Assembly: GCA_035498175.1 (NCBI GenBank)
Contig: DATKAJ010000046.1
Location: 1 to 64,000 of the forward strand
Reading direction: 5' to 3'
Origin: JALORV01 sp035498175
GTDB lineage: Bacteria; Pseudomonadota; Gammaproteobacteria; Burkholderiales; Burkholderiaceae_F
DNA length: 64,000 bases
Below the pieces are notes generated by a model that saw nothing but the letters and a program-made list of their open reading frames with translations, did not search any database and had not been told where the DNA came from. Shown piece by piece: positions 35,318-45,114 of this stretch. Position 1 is the first letter of the stretch; every line of letters starts with the position of its first letter. A program made the position numbers and the translations under genes.

Positions 35318-37531
35318 TCATGCCGGAGTCAGCTTCGCGACCGCGAGAGCCAGCCACTTGACGCCCAGCGGCCCGAAGTTCACCTGCGCACGCGCATCAT
35401 CGCCGCTGCCCTCGAGGTTGATGACGACGCCCTCGCCAAAGCGTGCATGCCGCACGGCCTGGCCGATCCGCATGCCGTGCGACGGGGTCAAACGCATCGG
35501 CGGCGCGCTGGCCGCAGTCGGCCGCACGCCGGTGTCGTGCCACTGGCCGAATCGCCCGCCGCCGCCAATCGTGGCGCGCGGCGTAAGCCACTTGACCGTG
35601 GGCTCCGGCAGTTCGTCGACGAAGCGCGACTTGGTGCCGTAGCGGGTCTGGCCGTGCAGCAACCGGCTTTGTGCGAAGCTGAGATAGAGCCGTCGGCGCG
35701 CACGCGTGATCGCGACGTACATCAGCCTCCGCTCTTCCTCGAGCCCATCCATCTCGGTCAGGCTGTTCTCGTGCGGAAACAGCCCTTCTTCCAGGCCGGT
35801 GATGAAAACGGCGTGGAATTCCAGGCCCTTTGCGGCGTGGACAGTCATCAGCTGCAGCGCGTCTTGTCCGGCCTCGGCCTGGTTCTCGCCGGCTTCGAGT
35901 GACGCGTGCGAGAGGAATGCGGCGAGCGGCGACGGGATCTGCGTCGCGCTTTCCTCCGCGCTCGCCTGCGTGGCCGGCACGTGCCGGCCATAGCCCTCCT
36001 CGGCCACGAAAGCCGCGGCCGCATTGACGAGCTCGTTCAGGTTCTCGATCCGCTCCTGGCCTTCCTTCTCCGCCTGGTAGTGCGTGGTAAGCCCGCTGCG
36101 TTGGATCACCGCATCGACGATCTCTGCCAGCGGCAGCTGCGCGGTTTCGAAGCGCAGGCTGTCGATCAGCTTGACGAACGCAGCGAGCTTCGTGCCCGCC
36201 GCACCCGCCATGCCGCCGACGGCCGCGTATAGGCTCGAATTGCTGGTTCGCGCCGCGTCGGCGAGCTGCTCGAGGGTGCGCGCGCCGATGCCGCGCGGCG
36301 GAAAGTTGACGACACGCAGGAACGCGGTGTCATCCGAGGGGTTCTCGATCAGCCTCAGGTATGCGAGCGCGTGCTTGATTTCGGCCCGCTCGAAGAAGCG
36401 CAGGCCGCCATAAACGCGATACGGGATGCCGGCGTTGAAGAGCCCATGCTCGATGACGCGTGACTGCGCGTTAGAGCGGTACAGGACCGCGACTTCCGAG
36501 CGGGTGTGACCTTCGGCGATCAGCCCCCGCACCTCGTCGACCAGCCACGCGGCTTCGTAGCCGTCGGTCTGCGCCTCGAAGATGCGCACCGGCTCGCCTT
36601 CGCCGGCGTCGGTCCAGAGGTTCTTGCCGAGCCGTTTGGCGTTGTGCGCGATCAACGCGTTGGCGGCATCCAGGATGTGCCCGACCGACCGGTAGTTCTG
36701 CTCGAGCTTGATCAGGTTCTGCACCCGGAACTCGCGTTCGAAGTCCGCCATGTTGCCGACGTTGGCGCCGCGGAATGCATAGATCGACTGGTCGTCGTCG
36801 CCGACTGCAAAGATCGCGTTCCTCGAACCGGCCAGCTGCTTCAGCCATGCGTACTGCAGCTTGTTGGTGTCCTGGAACTCGTCGACCAGGATGTGGCGGA
36901 ACCGCTCCTGATAGTGCAGCCGCAGCAGTTCGTTGCGGTCGAGCAGTTCGTAGCAGCGCAGCAGCAGTTCGGCAAAGTCGGCAACGCCCTCGCGGTTGCA
37001 CTGCGCGTCGTAGAGCGCATAGAGCTCGACGAACCTGCGGTTGTAGTCGTCGTTGACCTCAACGTCCTTCGCGCGCAGCCCGGCCTCCTTCGAGCTGTTG
37101 ATGAACAGCTGCAGGTTGCGCGGCGGGTAGCGCTCGTCGTCGATGTTGTTGGCCTTCAGCAGCCGCTTGATCGCGCTGAGCTGGTCCGCGGTGTCGAGGA
37201 TCTGGAACGTGGACGGCAGGCCGGCGTCGCGGTGATGCGCGCGCAGCATGCGGTTGCACAGTCCATGAAACGTGCCGATCCACATGCCGCGCACGTTGAT
37301 CGGCAGCATTGCGCCGATGCGCGTCAGCATCTCCTTCGCGGCCTTGTTCGTGAAGGTCACCGCGAGCACGCCCTGCGGGGATACCTGACCGGTCTGGATC
37401 AGCCATGCGATCCGCGTCGTAAGCACGCGCGTCTTGCCGCTGCCGGCGCCGGCGAGGATCAGGGCGGACTGGTTGGGGAGGGTGACGGCAGCGAGCTGCT
37501 GCTCGTTGAGGTTCTGCAGCAGATTCATCAT
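35318..37531 (-). CDS. uvrD: UvrD/Rep-type superfamily 1A DNA helicase
   Basis: A 737-residue 3'-5' helicase for excision and mismatch repair or fork restart. Motifs in order: Q-motif LNEQQLAAV, Walker A ILAGAGSGKTRVLTTRI, Ia TFTNKAAKEM, Walker B HILVDEFQDTN, III AVGDDDQSIYAFRGA, IV LEQNYRS, V QLMTVHAAKGLEFHAVFITGLEEGLFPH and VI RLMYVAITRARRRLYLS. A C-terminal Tudor-like part (GEGVVINLEG) matches UvrD/PcrA. ATG 37531 and 37528 are both possible. It is divergent from leuS. Confidence 0.95.
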   Translation of the reverse strand: MMNLLQNLNEQQLAAVTLPNQSALILAGAGSGKTRVLTTRIAWLIQTGQVSPQGVLAVTFTNKAAKEMLTRIGAMLPINVRGMWIGTFHGLCNRMLRAHHRDAGLPSTFQILDTADQLSAIKRLLKANNIDDERYPPRNLQLFINSSKEAGLRAKDVEVNDDYNRRFVELYALYDAQCNREGVADFAELLLRCYELLDRNELLRLHYQERFRHILVDEFQDTNKLQYAWLKQLAGSRNAIFAVGDDDQSIYAFRGANVGNMADFEREFRVQNLIKLEQNYRSVGHILDAANALIAHNAKRLGKNLWTDAGEGEPVRIFEAQTDGYEAAWLVDEVRGLIAEGHTRSEVAVLYRSNAQSRVIEHGLFNAGIPYRVYGGLRFFERAEIKHALAYLRLIENPSDDTAFLRVVNFPPRGIGARTLEQLADAARTSNSSLYAAVGGMAGAAGTKLAAFVKLIDSLRFETAQLPLAEIVDAVIQRSGLTTHYQAEKEGQERIENLNELVNAAAAFVAEEGYGRHVPATQASAEESATQIPSPLAAFLSHASLEAGENQAEAGQDALQLMTVHAAKGLEFHAVFITGLEEGLFPHENSLTEMDGLEEERRLMYVAITRARRRLYLSFAQSRLLHGQTRYGTKSRFVDELPEPTVKWLTPRATIGGGGRFGQWHDTGVRPTAASAPPMRLTPSHGMRIGQAVRHARFGEGVVINLEGSGDDARAQVNFGPLGVKWLALAVAKLTPA

Positions 37532-37553
37532 CGGCTGGGATTTTAGCGGCCCC

Positions 37554-37559
37554 TATAAT
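37554..37559 (+). promoter_or_regulatory. Consensus -10 element upstream of leuS
   Basis: TATAAT lies 31 bp before the leuS start codon. A recognisable -35 at 17 bp is missing. It overlaps the uvrD upstream region, as the two genes diverge with 59 bp between starts. Confidence 0.5.
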
Positions 37560-37590
37560 CGTGTTTTTGAATCAAACACTTACGACCGCG

Positions 37591-40218
37591 ATGGAAGCGA
37601 AGTACGACCCGCAGGCCGTGGAAAGTGCCGCGCAGGCCCACTGGGAGCGGACGCAGGCGTATCGCGCGGTCGAGCACGGACTGGACGCGCGCGGCCAGCC
37701 CAAGCCCAAGTTCTACCTCTGCTCGATGCTGCCCTACCCCAGCGGCAAGCTGCACATGGGGCACGTGCGCAACTACACGCTGAACGATGTGATGTACCGC
37801 ATCCTGCGGATGCGCGGGTTCAACGTGATGACGCCGATGGGCTGGGACGCGTTCGGACTGCCCGCCGAGAACGCCGCGATCGAGAAGAAGGTCGCGCCGG
37901 CCGAGTGGACGTATTCCAATATCGCCGAGATGAAGGCACAGATGCAGCCGCTCGGGCTCGCCTTCGACTGGTCGCGCGAACTTGCGACCTGCAAGGCCGA
38001 GTATTACCGCTGGAACCAGTGGATGTTCCTCAAGATGCTCGAAAAGGGCATCGCCTACCGCAAGACGCAGATCGTCAACTGGGATCCGGTCGACCAGACC
38101 GTGCTCGCCAACGAGCAGGTCGTCGACGGCCGCGGCTGGCGCTCGAATGCCATCGTCGAGAAGCGCGAGATCCCCGGGTACTACCTCGGCATCACGCGGT
38201 ACGCAGAAGAGCTGCTCGCGGACCTGGCCGACCTCGAGTGGCCGCCGCAGGTCAAGGCGATGCAGGAGAACTGGATCGGCAAGAGCGTCGGCGTCAACTT
38301 CGGCTTCCCATACGAGATCGACGGCAAGCGCAAGCTGCTGCGCGTTTTCACCACGCGCGCCGACACGATCATGGGCGTGACCTTCATGGCGATCGCCGCC
38401 GAGCATCCGCTCGCCGCGCGCCTGGCCCAGGGACGGCCGGACGTCGCGGCATTCATCGAGGAATGCAGGCGCGGCAGCTTCGCCGAGGCCGATCTCGCGA
38501 CGATGGAGAAGAAAGGCGTCGCGACCGGCTTCTCGGTCAAGCATCCGCTGACCGGCGCTGAAGTGCCGGTGTGGGTCGGCAACTACGTGCTGATGGGTTA
38601 CGGCGAAGGCGCGGTCATGGGCGTTCCGGCCCACGACGAGCGCGACTTCGCGTTCGCGAGGAGGTACGGCATTCCGATCAGGCAGGTCATTGCGGTCCCG
38701 GGCGAAGCCTTCTCGCTCGCCGGCTGGCAGGAGTGGTACGCCGACAAGACGCACGGCGTCTGCGTCAACTCAGGCCAGTACGACGGACTCGGCCACGAGG
38801 CGGCGACCGACGCGATCGCGGCCGACCTGAAGGCGAAGGACCTCGGCGACAAGCAGGTGCAGTACCGGTTGCGCGACTGGGGCATTTCGCGCCAGCGCTA
38901 CTGGGGCACGCCGATCCCGATCATCCACTGTGAAGCGTGCGGGACAGTGCCGGTCCCCGAGAAGGACCTGCCGGTCGTGCTGCCCGAAAACCTCGTCCCG
39001 GATGGCAGCGGCAGCCCGCTCGCAAAATATGAACCGTTCCTGAAGTGCACCTGTCCAAATTGCGGCAAGCCGGCGCGGCGCGAGAGCGACACGATGGACA
39101 CGTTCGTCGACTCGGCCTGGTACTACATGCGGTACTGCTCGCCCGACGCCCCGACGATGGTCGACGGCCGCAACGACTACTGGATGCCGATGGACCAGTA
39201 CATCGGCGGCATCGAGCACGCAGTGCTGCACCTGCTGTACGCGCGCTTCTGGACGAAGGTGATGCGCGACATGGGGCTGGTGCACTTCGGCGAACCGTTC
39301 AAACGCCTGTTCACCCAGGGCATGCTGACGCACGACTGCTATTACCGCGAGGATGCATCAGGCAAGAAACGCTGGTTCTACCCCGCCGAAATCGACATCG
39401 AATACGACGACAAGGGGCGTCCGCGCACCGTGACGGCACGCGAAGACGGCCAGCCCGTGATCTTCGGCGGCGTAGAGAAGATGTCGAAGAGCAAGAACAA
39501 CGTGGTCGAGCCGCGCGACATCATCGCGAAGTTCGGCGCCGACACTGCGCGCGCGTTCGTGATGTTCGCCGGGCCGCCGGACCAGAGCGCAGCGTGGAGC
39601 AATTCAGGCGCTGAGGGCACCTATCGCTTCCTGCGCCGGCTGTGGAACTTCTGCAGTGAGCGGCGCGACGCATTCACGAAGCGCTTGAGGCTCGATGCTG
39701 CGACGCTCGCATCCGAGGCAAGGTCCGCCCGGCGCGAGATCCACCTGAACCTGAAGCAGGCGGACTTTGACTACGCACGCCTGCAGTACAACACGGTGGT
39801 GTCGGCGGCGATGAAGATGCTTAACGCGCTCGAAGACGCGCGGCCCGGCACTTCGCCCGTCGAGACTGCACTGCTGCAGGAAAGCATCGGCATCCTGCTG
39901 CGCACGCTGTATCCGATCGCGCCGCATATCACACACGCGCTGTGGAACAACCTCGGCTACGCGGCCGAGTTCGGCGCCGAGATCATCGACGCGCCGTGGC
40001 CGCAGCCGGACGCCGCAGCGCTCGAGCAGGACGAGATCGAGCTGGTCGTACAGGTCAACGGCAAGCTGCGGGCATCGATCCGCGTTCCTGCGGCGGCGGA
40101 TAAGCTGACGATCGAGCGCGCGGCGGTCGCAGACAGCAATGTGCAGAAGTTCGTCGCAGGCCAGGCCGTCAAGCGCGTGATCGTCGTGCCAGGCAAGCTC
40201 GTCAACGTCGTCGTCTGA
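37591..40218 (+). CDS. leuS: Leucyl-tRNA synthetase
   Basis: An 875-residue class Ia synthetase. It shows the HIGH-type motif in PYPSGKLHMGHVRNYT, the CP1 editing domain with TTRADTIMGVTF and VPAHDERDF, a Zn-knuckle-like CEAC...CPNC, and KMSKS in GGVEKMSKSKNNVVEP. The C-terminal domain ends with VNGKLRASIRVP and IVVPGKLVNVVV. ATG 37591 starts MEAKYDPQAVE, the usual N-terminus. Its stop overlaps the lptE start by one base. Confidence 0.98.
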   Translation: MEAKYDPQAVESAAQAHWERTQAYRAVEHGLDARGQPKPKFYLCSMLPYPSGKLHMGHVRNYTLNDVMYRILRMRGFNVMTPMGWDAFGLPAENAAIEKKVAPAEWTYSNIAEMKAQMQPLGLAFDWSRELATCKAEYYRWNQWMFLKMLEKGIAYRKTQIVNWDPVDQTVLANEQVVDGRGWRSNAIVEKREIPGYYLGITRYAEELLADLADLEWPPQVKAMQENWIGKSVGVNFGFPYEIDGKRKLLRVFTTRADTIMGVTFMAIAAEHPLAARLAQGRPDVAAFIEECRRGSFAEADLATMEKKGVATGFSVKHPLTGAEVPVWVGNYVLMGYGEGAVMGVPAHDERDFAFARRYGIPIRQVIAVPGEAFSLAGWQEWYADKTHGVCVNSGQYDGLGHEAATDAIAADLKAKDLGDKQVQYRLRDWGISRQRYWGTPIPIIHCEACGTVPVPEKDLPVVLPENLVPDGSGSPLAKYEPFLKCTCPNCGKPARRESDTMDTFVDSAWYYMRYCSPDAPTMVDGRNDYWMPMDQYIGGIEHAVLHLLYARFWTKVMRDMGLVHFGEPFKRLFTQGMLTHDCYYREDASGKKRWFYPAEIDIEYDDKGRPRTVTAREDGQPVIFGGVEKMSKSKNNVVEPRDIIAKFGADTARAFVMFAGPPDQSAAWSNSGAEGTYRFLRRLWNFCSERRDAFTKRLRLDAATLASEARSARREIHLNLKQADFDYARLQYNTVVSAAMKMLNALEDARPGTSPVETALLQESIGILLRTLYPIAPHITHALWNNLGYAAEFGAEIIDAPWPQPDAAALEQDEIELVVQVNGKLRASIRVPAAADKLTIERAAVADSNVQKFVAGQAVKRVIVVPGKLVNVVV

Positions 40219-40712
40219 TGAGGCGGCGGCAATTCATCGTCGCGATCGGTGCCGTGCCGCTGGCCGGCTGCGGTTTCCATCTGCGGGGGACACAGACGCT
40301 GCCGGTGAGTTCGATCTACCTCGCACTGCCGGTGAACTCGCCGATCGGCGCTGAAATGACGCGGCTGCTGCGATCATCGACCAACGCGAAGGTGGTGGCC
40401 GACCGGCAGCAGGCGCAGGCGATCTTCGAGCTGCTCGGGGAAACCCGCGAACGCGAGGTCCTCGCGATCAACTCGCAGGGGCGCGCGACGGAGTACCAGA
40501 TACGCCTGCGCATCCGCTTCCGGGTGCTCGACCACAACGCCGGCGAGCTGATCGAGCCGACCGACCTGATGACCCGCCGCGACATCACGTTCAACGAATC
40601 GGACCTGCTGGCGAAGGAATCCGAGGAAGGGCTGCTCTACCGCGACATGCAGAGTGACCTGGTGCGGCAGATGGTGAGCCGCCTGGCCGGCATGAAGATC
40701 GAGACGGGTTGA
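40218..40712 (+). CDS. lptE: LPS-assembly lipoprotein LptE
   Basis: A 164-residue outer-membrane lipoprotein with lipobox LAGC (Cys18). CGFHLRGTQTLP is the LptE signature. LptE plugs the LptD barrel and helps insert lipopolysaccharide in the outer leaflet. Its place between leuS and holA is conserved in proteobacteria. It overlaps both neighbours by single bases at the stop/start junctions. Confidence 0.95.
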   Translation: MRRRQFIVAIGAVPLAGCGFHLRGTQTLPVSSIYLALPVNSPIGAEMTRLLRSSTNAKVVADRQQAQAIFELLGETREREVLAINSQGRATEYQIRLRIRFRVLDHNAGELIEPTDLMTRRDITFNESDLLAKESEEGLLYRDMQSDLVRQMVSRLAGMKIETG

Positions 40713-41728
40713 TGCAGGCGCTCGGCGAACTACTGAGCCGCGCAAAGCGCGAGCAACGCATGCCGCGCCTCGTCACGGTCAGCAGCGACGAAGCGCTGCT
40801 GGCGCTCGAAGCGCAGGACGCCCTGCGTCAGGCCGCACGCGCGCTCGGATATGCCGAGCGCGAGGTACTCAACGCCGATGCCCGCTTCGACTGGTCGAGA
40901 CTTGCGCAGGCGACTCAGGGGATGTCGCTGTTCTCCGAGCGGCGCATCGTCGAGGTCCGGCTGCCGACCGGCAAGCCCGGCGTGGCCGGCGCTGCGGCAC
41001 TCGAGGCCCTGGCCGAAGCGCCACCGGAAGACACGATGGCGTTGATCGCGCTGCCGCGGCTCGACCGCAGGACGCGCGAGTCGCGCTGGGCCGGCGCGCT
41101 GGCGCGGACCGGGGCGTGGATCGACATCGACAGCATCGAGCGCGCGCGGCTGCCACAATGGATCGGGCAGCGACTTGCGCGGCAGCAACAGCACGCACCG
41201 GCAGAGGCGCTCGAATTCGTGGCCCATCGCGTCGAGGGCAACCTGCTGGCCGCGCACCAGGAAATTTCGAAACTCGCGCTGCTGTATCCGGCGGGCGAAC
41301 TGTCGCTGGAGCAGGTGCGCGACGCGGTGCTCAACGTCGCGCGCTACGACCTGTCGCAGCTGCAGGCGGCGATGGTCGTCGGAGACACGGCGCGGGTCGC
41401 GAAGACGATGGCCGGACTGCGCGATGAAGGAGAGGCGCTGCCGCTCGTCGTCTGGGCGATCAGCGAGGAACTGCGCGCGCTGGCGCGGGTCAAGTCCCAG
41501 GTGGACGCTGGCCGCCCGTTTGCCGTCGCTGCGCGGGAAGGTGCGGTCTGGGGCGTGCGCCAGAAGCTGTTCGAACGCGCGCTTGGACGGGTGGATCTCG
41601 AGCGGCTGGAACGTACGTTGACGCGCGTCGCCGACATCGATCGGCTCGCGAAGGGCCTGCGCGCGCCGGGCTCCGACAGCGACGCTTGGCTAGAATTGAC
41701 TGAAGCCGCCCTTGAGGTGGCGACGTAG
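40712..41728 (+). CDS. holA: DNA polymerase III subunit delta
   Basis: A 338-residue clamp-loader subunit of the HolA family that opens the beta clamp. Family features are SSDEALLALEAQDALRQAAR (clamp-binding N-terminus), WSRLAQATQGMSLFSERRIVEVRLP, and LPQWIGQRLARQ...EALEFVAHRVEGNLLAAHQEISKLALL. It begins on the last base of the lptE stop (ATG 40712). Confidence 0.95.
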   Translation: MQALGELLSRAKREQRMPRLVTVSSDEALLALEAQDALRQAARALGYAEREVLNADARFDWSRLAQATQGMSLFSERRIVEVRLPTGKPGVAGAAALEALAEAPPEDTMALIALPRLDRRTRESRWAGALARTGAWIDIDSIERARLPQWIGQRLARQQQHAPAEALEFVAHRVEGNLLAAHQEISKLALLYPAGELSLEQVRDAVLNVARYDLSQLQAAMVVGDTARVAKTMAGLRDEGEALPLVVWAISEELRALARVKSQVDAGRPFAVAAREGAVWGVRQKLFERALGRVDLERLERTLTRVADIDRLAKGLRAPGSDSDAWLELTEAALEVAT

Positions 41729-41752
41729 AGCGACCACACGCCGGATCGGATC

Positions 41753-43102
41753 GTGAACGCCCCCAATGACCATCGCACGGTGAGGACCGCTGCGACCGTC
41801 GCCGCGGACGCAGGCGGCGATCTGCGCGCCTACATGGCAGAAGTCGGCCGCAGCGCACGGACGATGGCCGCGATGATGGCAAGGTCGTCGACTGCGCAGC
41901 GCAATCAGGCGCTGCACCAGCTCGCGCGCCGCGTGCGCGAGTCACGCACCGAGCTGATTGCGGCGAACCGGAAAGACGTCGAGCTCGCACTGGCCGAAGG
42001 CCTTGCTCCGGCGCTGGTCGACCGGCTGACGCTGACAGTAAGCGCGATCGAGCAGATGGCCGCCGGCGCCGAGCAGGTCGCGCAGTTGCCGGATCCGATC
42101 GGCGCCATCACGGACGTGCGGCCCCAGCCGAGCGGCATCCAGGTCGGTCGGATGCGCGTGCCGCTGGGTGTGATCGCCATCATCTACGAGAGCCGGCCCA
42201 ATGTGACCGTCGACGCGGCGGCGCTGTGCATCAAGAGCGCCAATGCGGCCATCCTGCGCGGTGGCAGCGAGGCGATTGAATGCAACCGCCTGCTGGCGCG
42301 ACTGACAGGCGACGCGCTGGAAGCAGCCGGGTTGCCGCGCGCGGCGGTGCAGCTCATTGACACGACCGACCGCGATGCCGTGGGCCTGCTGGTGACGATG
42401 CCCGAGTACGTCGATATCGTCGTGCCGCGCGGCGGCAAAGGCCTGATCGAGCGGTTGATGCGCGAGAGCCGCGTACCGATGATCAAGCACCTCGACGGCG
42501 TCTGCCACGTGTACGTCGACGCGGCGGCCGATCCGGACATGGCGGTGCGGATCGCCGACAACGCGAAGACGCAGCGCTATGGCACCTGCAACACGATGGA
42601 GACGCTGCTCGTTGCGGAAGGCATTGCCGCGCGCGTGCTGCCGCGGCTCGGCCGCATCTATGCCGACAAGGGCGTCGAGCTCCGCGGCGATCCGCGCTGC
42701 ATCACGCTGCTGCGCGCGGCCGGAATCCGGTGCATCGCCGCAACCGAAGAGGACTGGCGCGCCGAATACCTCGCGCCGATCCTCGCCGTGCGCGTGGTCG
42801 CCGGTCTCGACGCGGCGATCGACCACATCAACACCTACAGCAGCAAGCACACTGACGCGATCGTCACCGCCGATCACGCGGCCGCGATGCGCTTCCTGCG
42901 CGAAGTCGACTCGGCGTCCGTGATGGTCAACGCCTCGACGCGCTTTGCTGACGGCTTCGAGTACGGCCTCGGCGCCGAGATCGGCATCAGTAACGACAAG
43001 CTGCACGCGCGTGGACCGGTCGGGCTTGAGGGGCTGACCTCGCAGAAGTTCGTGGTCTTTGGCCACGGCGAGGTGCGCGGCGCCAGCTCGCAGCCATCAT
43101 GA
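41753..43102 (+). CDS. proA: Glutamate-5-semialdehyde dehydrogenase
   Basis: A 449-residue enzyme of proline synthesis: NADPH-dependent reduction of gamma-glutamyl phosphate. It has VPLGVIAIIYESRPNVTVDAAA, ILRGGSEAIECN, and the catalytic-cysteine region KTQRYGTCNTMETLL. The C-terminal EYGLGAEIGISNDKLHARGPVGLEGLTS is a ProA hallmark. The start is GTG 41753; the first 25 residues are probably flexible. The gene overlaps hemJ at ATGA. Confidence 0.97.
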   Translation: MNAPNDHRTVRTAATVAADAGGDLRAYMAEVGRSARTMAAMMARSSTAQRNQALHQLARRVRESRTELIAANRKDVELALAEGLAPALVDRLTLTVSAIEQMAAGAEQVAQLPDPIGAITDVRPQPSGIQVGRMRVPLGVIAIIYESRPNVTVDAAALCIKSANAAILRGGSEAIECNRLLARLTGDALEAAGLPRAAVQLIDTTDRDAVGLLVTMPEYVDIVVPRGGKGLIERLMRESRVPMIKHLDGVCHVYVDAAADPDMAVRIADNAKTQRYGTCNTMETLLVAEGIAARVLPRLGRIYADKGVELRGDPRCITLLRAAGIRCIAATEEDWRAEYLAPILAVRVVAGLDAAIDHINTYSSKHTDAIVTADHAAAMRFLREVDSASVMVNASTRFADGFEYGLGAEIGISNDKLHARGPVGLEGLTSQKFVVFGHGEVRGASSQPS

Positions 43103-43524
43103 GCGGCTACGCCTGGCTCAAGACCCTGCATCTGGTGTTCGTAATCAGCTGGTTCGCCGGACTCTTCTACCTGCCGCGCATCTACGTCAACCTCGCGGAT
43201 ACACAGGACGCGGCGACACGCGAGCGCTTGCTTGCGATGGCCCGCAGGCTGCTCCGCTTCATGTCCGGAATCGGCTTCCTCGCCTTGGGATTAGGCATGG
43301 CGCTCTGGGGAGATTACGGCGCGGGCAGGACGGGCGGCTGGATGAGTGTCAAACTCGCGCTGGTGCTCGGGCTGGTGGCCTATCACGCATGGTGTGCGGT
43401 GATCTGCCACCGCCTTGCAAACGGGGCCAACACGCGCTCGCGCGCGTGGTTCCGGTGGTTCGGTGAAGTGCCGGTACCGATGCTGTTTGCGATCGTCGCG
43501 CTCGCGGTCGGCAAACCCTTCTGA
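43099..43524 (+). CDS. hemJ: Protoporphyrinogen oxidase HemJ / CopD-type membrane protein
   Basis: A 141-residue protein with four membrane segments. It begins YAWLKTLHLVFVISWFAGLFYLPRIYVN, the conserved HemJ start with a His haem ligand and a WFAGLFYLPR motif. HemJ oxidises protoporphyrinogen IX in haem synthesis in bacteria lacking HemG and HemY. CopD-type copper proteins share the fold but are usually longer. Its start overlaps the proA stop. Confidence 0.88.
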   Translation: MSGYAWLKTLHLVFVISWFAGLFYLPRIYVNLADTQDAATRERLLAMARRLLRFMSGIGFLALGLGMALWGDYGAGRTGGWMSVKLALVLGLVAYHAWCAVICHRLANGANTRSRAWFRWFGEVPVPMLFAIVALAVGKPF

Positions 43525-43544
43525 ACCGGCGAGGACAACTGCAG

Positions 43545-44150
43545 ATGGCCGCCACAGTCGACTACTACATGACCCCGGTGTCGCCGTTCACCTACATGGG
43601 ACACGAGCGCTTCCGCACGATCTGCCGCAATCACGGCGCGCAGATCAGCCTGCGTGTGATGGACCTCGGCAAGGTGTTCCCGGCCTCGGGCGGACTGGCG
43701 CTGAAGGACCGCCCGCCTCAGCGGCGCGCCTATCGCATGATGGAACTGAAGCGCTGGCGCGAATTCCTCGGCGTCCAGCTGACGCTCGAGCCGAGGTTCT
43801 TTCCTGTACCAGCGGAGGCCGCGGCCACGCTGATCCTTGCGGTGCTCGAGCGCCACGGCACCGAGCAAGCACTCGACATCGCCGGCGACTGCCTTCGTGC
43901 CATCTGGGCCGAGGACCGCGACATCTCATCGCGTGACACGCTCAAAGAAATCGCCCGCGCTCGCGGACTCGATGCCGACGCGCTGCTGGCGCACGCTGCT
44001 TCGGCCGAGATCGCCGCGGTGTATGTCATGCAGTCGCAGGAAGCGATCGCGCGCGGCGTGTTCGGCTCGCCGACCTACATCTACGACGACGAGATCTTCT
44101 GGGGTCAGGACCGGCTCGACTTCCTCGAGCGCGCTCTGGCGCGCGGCTGA
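43545..44150 (+). CDS. 2-hydroxychromene-2-carboxylate isomerase family protein
   Basis: A 201-residue DsbA-fold protein of the NahD/kappa-GST type. YYMTPVSPFTYMGHERF carries the active-site Ser of the isomerases in place of the CxxC of DsbA, and FGSPTYIYDDEIFWGQDRLDFLERAL is the conserved C-terminal motif. These enzymes use glutathione to isomerise 2-hydroxychromene-2-carboxylate in naphthalene breakdown. No naphthalene genes are near, so a generic role is likely. GAGGA precedes the ATG. Confidence 0.9.
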   Translation: MAATVDYYMTPVSPFTYMGHERFRTICRNHGAQISLRVMDLGKVFPASGGLALKDRPPQRRAYRMMELKRWREFLGVQLTLEPRFFPVPAEAAATLILAVLERHGTEQALDIAGDCLRAIWAEDRDISSRDTLKEIARARGLDADALLAHAASAEIAAVYVMQSQEAIARGVFGSPTYIYDDEIFWGQDRLDFLERALARG

Positions 44151-44788
44151 CGTGCCCGACACGGCGGTCAGGCACACCACCCGGGGCGCCCAGCGCACGA
44201 CCGTCACCACGTTCGACTCCGCGTCGTCCAGGTCGGGCGCGTTGTGAAAGAAGGCCTGTACGCGATACGGGCCCGTCTGCAGCTTCTTCTTGTCATCGAG
44301 CAGCCTCAGTGTCGGCGCGACCCGGCCGGTCGCATCGGTCTGCGCCTCGACCGAGCGATGCGTCTTCCCGTCCGGCAGTTCGACGTCGACCAATACGCGC
44401 TGGCCCGGCAGTGCCGGGGCGACGACCACGGCGAGGCCGTTGATGCTGACTTCGTTGTCTCCGCGCGCCGCAGCGAAACGTGTGCCGCGAATCGTCAGGA
44501 TCGTTCCCCGCTGCCCGCCGGCGGGTTCGAGCGCGTCGATGCGTGGACCCACAAGCCAGGAATGTGCAGGTTGAGCCAGTCGCGCAGCCGCAGCGGCGAC
44601 TTGCGGATCGCGGGCGCGATCTTCGCGAGATCAAAGCGCGATGGATAGCGCGCGGCCGACCTGCCTGCGCGCTTCATAGCGGCCTTGGCCCGCGTCGGAG
44701 ACTTCGAGCTCGCTGTGGCTTTGCCTGCGCGACGTGCGACAGATCTTGTTGCGGGAGACTTGCGTGCCGGGCGCCGCTTCGTAGCCAT
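43926..44788 (-). pseudogene. IPT/TIG-domain protein gene, apparently frameshifted
   Basis: A strong AGGAG site precedes ATG 44788. The first frame gives a very basic N-terminus (KRRPARKSPATRSVARRAGK) and then RLRDWLNLHIPGLWVH, and stops at 44495. Just after HIPGL the neighbouring frame, from about 44552, encodes a clear IPT/TIG domain: PRIDALEPAGGQRGTILTI, RGTRF and NEVSINGLAVVV, ending with FFHNAP and ESNVVTVV. The two halves look like one protein separated by a one-base indel. The second frame then runs to 43926, overlapping the end of the isomerase gene by 225 bp; this tail is probably not native. Alternatively these are two overlapping small genes. Confidence 0.5.
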
Positions 44789-45114
44789 CGATTCTCCTCT
44801 GCTCGGAGCGCCACCGCCGGAGTCTTCTTCGTCGTATTGCGGCGCCAGGGACAACGATTCTGGGCGCGGCACGGAGGTTGGGCAAGCACGGGCGCGGGGG
44901 ACGCTCACGTCTCTGCTGAATCGACCGGTGCGCTCGCTGAAAGACGAGGAGGCGCGCCGTCGGGGCTACCGCCGATTCAAGGGATGCGGAGCGGTCCGGT
45001 GCCGAATATTCATGTAGCCAGTGTTCGCGGTCGGGGCCTAGGATGGTCGCGCCGCAGTGCCGGGCGGGTGTCAGCCCGCCGCACCGCGCGCGACCACCGG
45101 AAAGGAACCCACTT
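44789..45114. other. Divergent intergenic region of the RiPP-like cassette
   Basis: A 326-bp gap between the IPT/TIG gene and the Cys-motif gene. No coding frame was convincing. TAGGAT at 45039-45044 is a possible -10 for the rightward genes, and GGCGGG-TGTCAG-CCCGCC near 45064-45081 can form a small hairpin in their leader. Confidence 0.4.

Noticed and set aside
43926..44147. C-terminal extension of the IPT/TIG gene overlapping the isomerase gene
   Set aside because: The translation after the TIG domain looks random, while the isomerase frame on the other strand is conserved; the tail is probably the result of a lost stop or frame.
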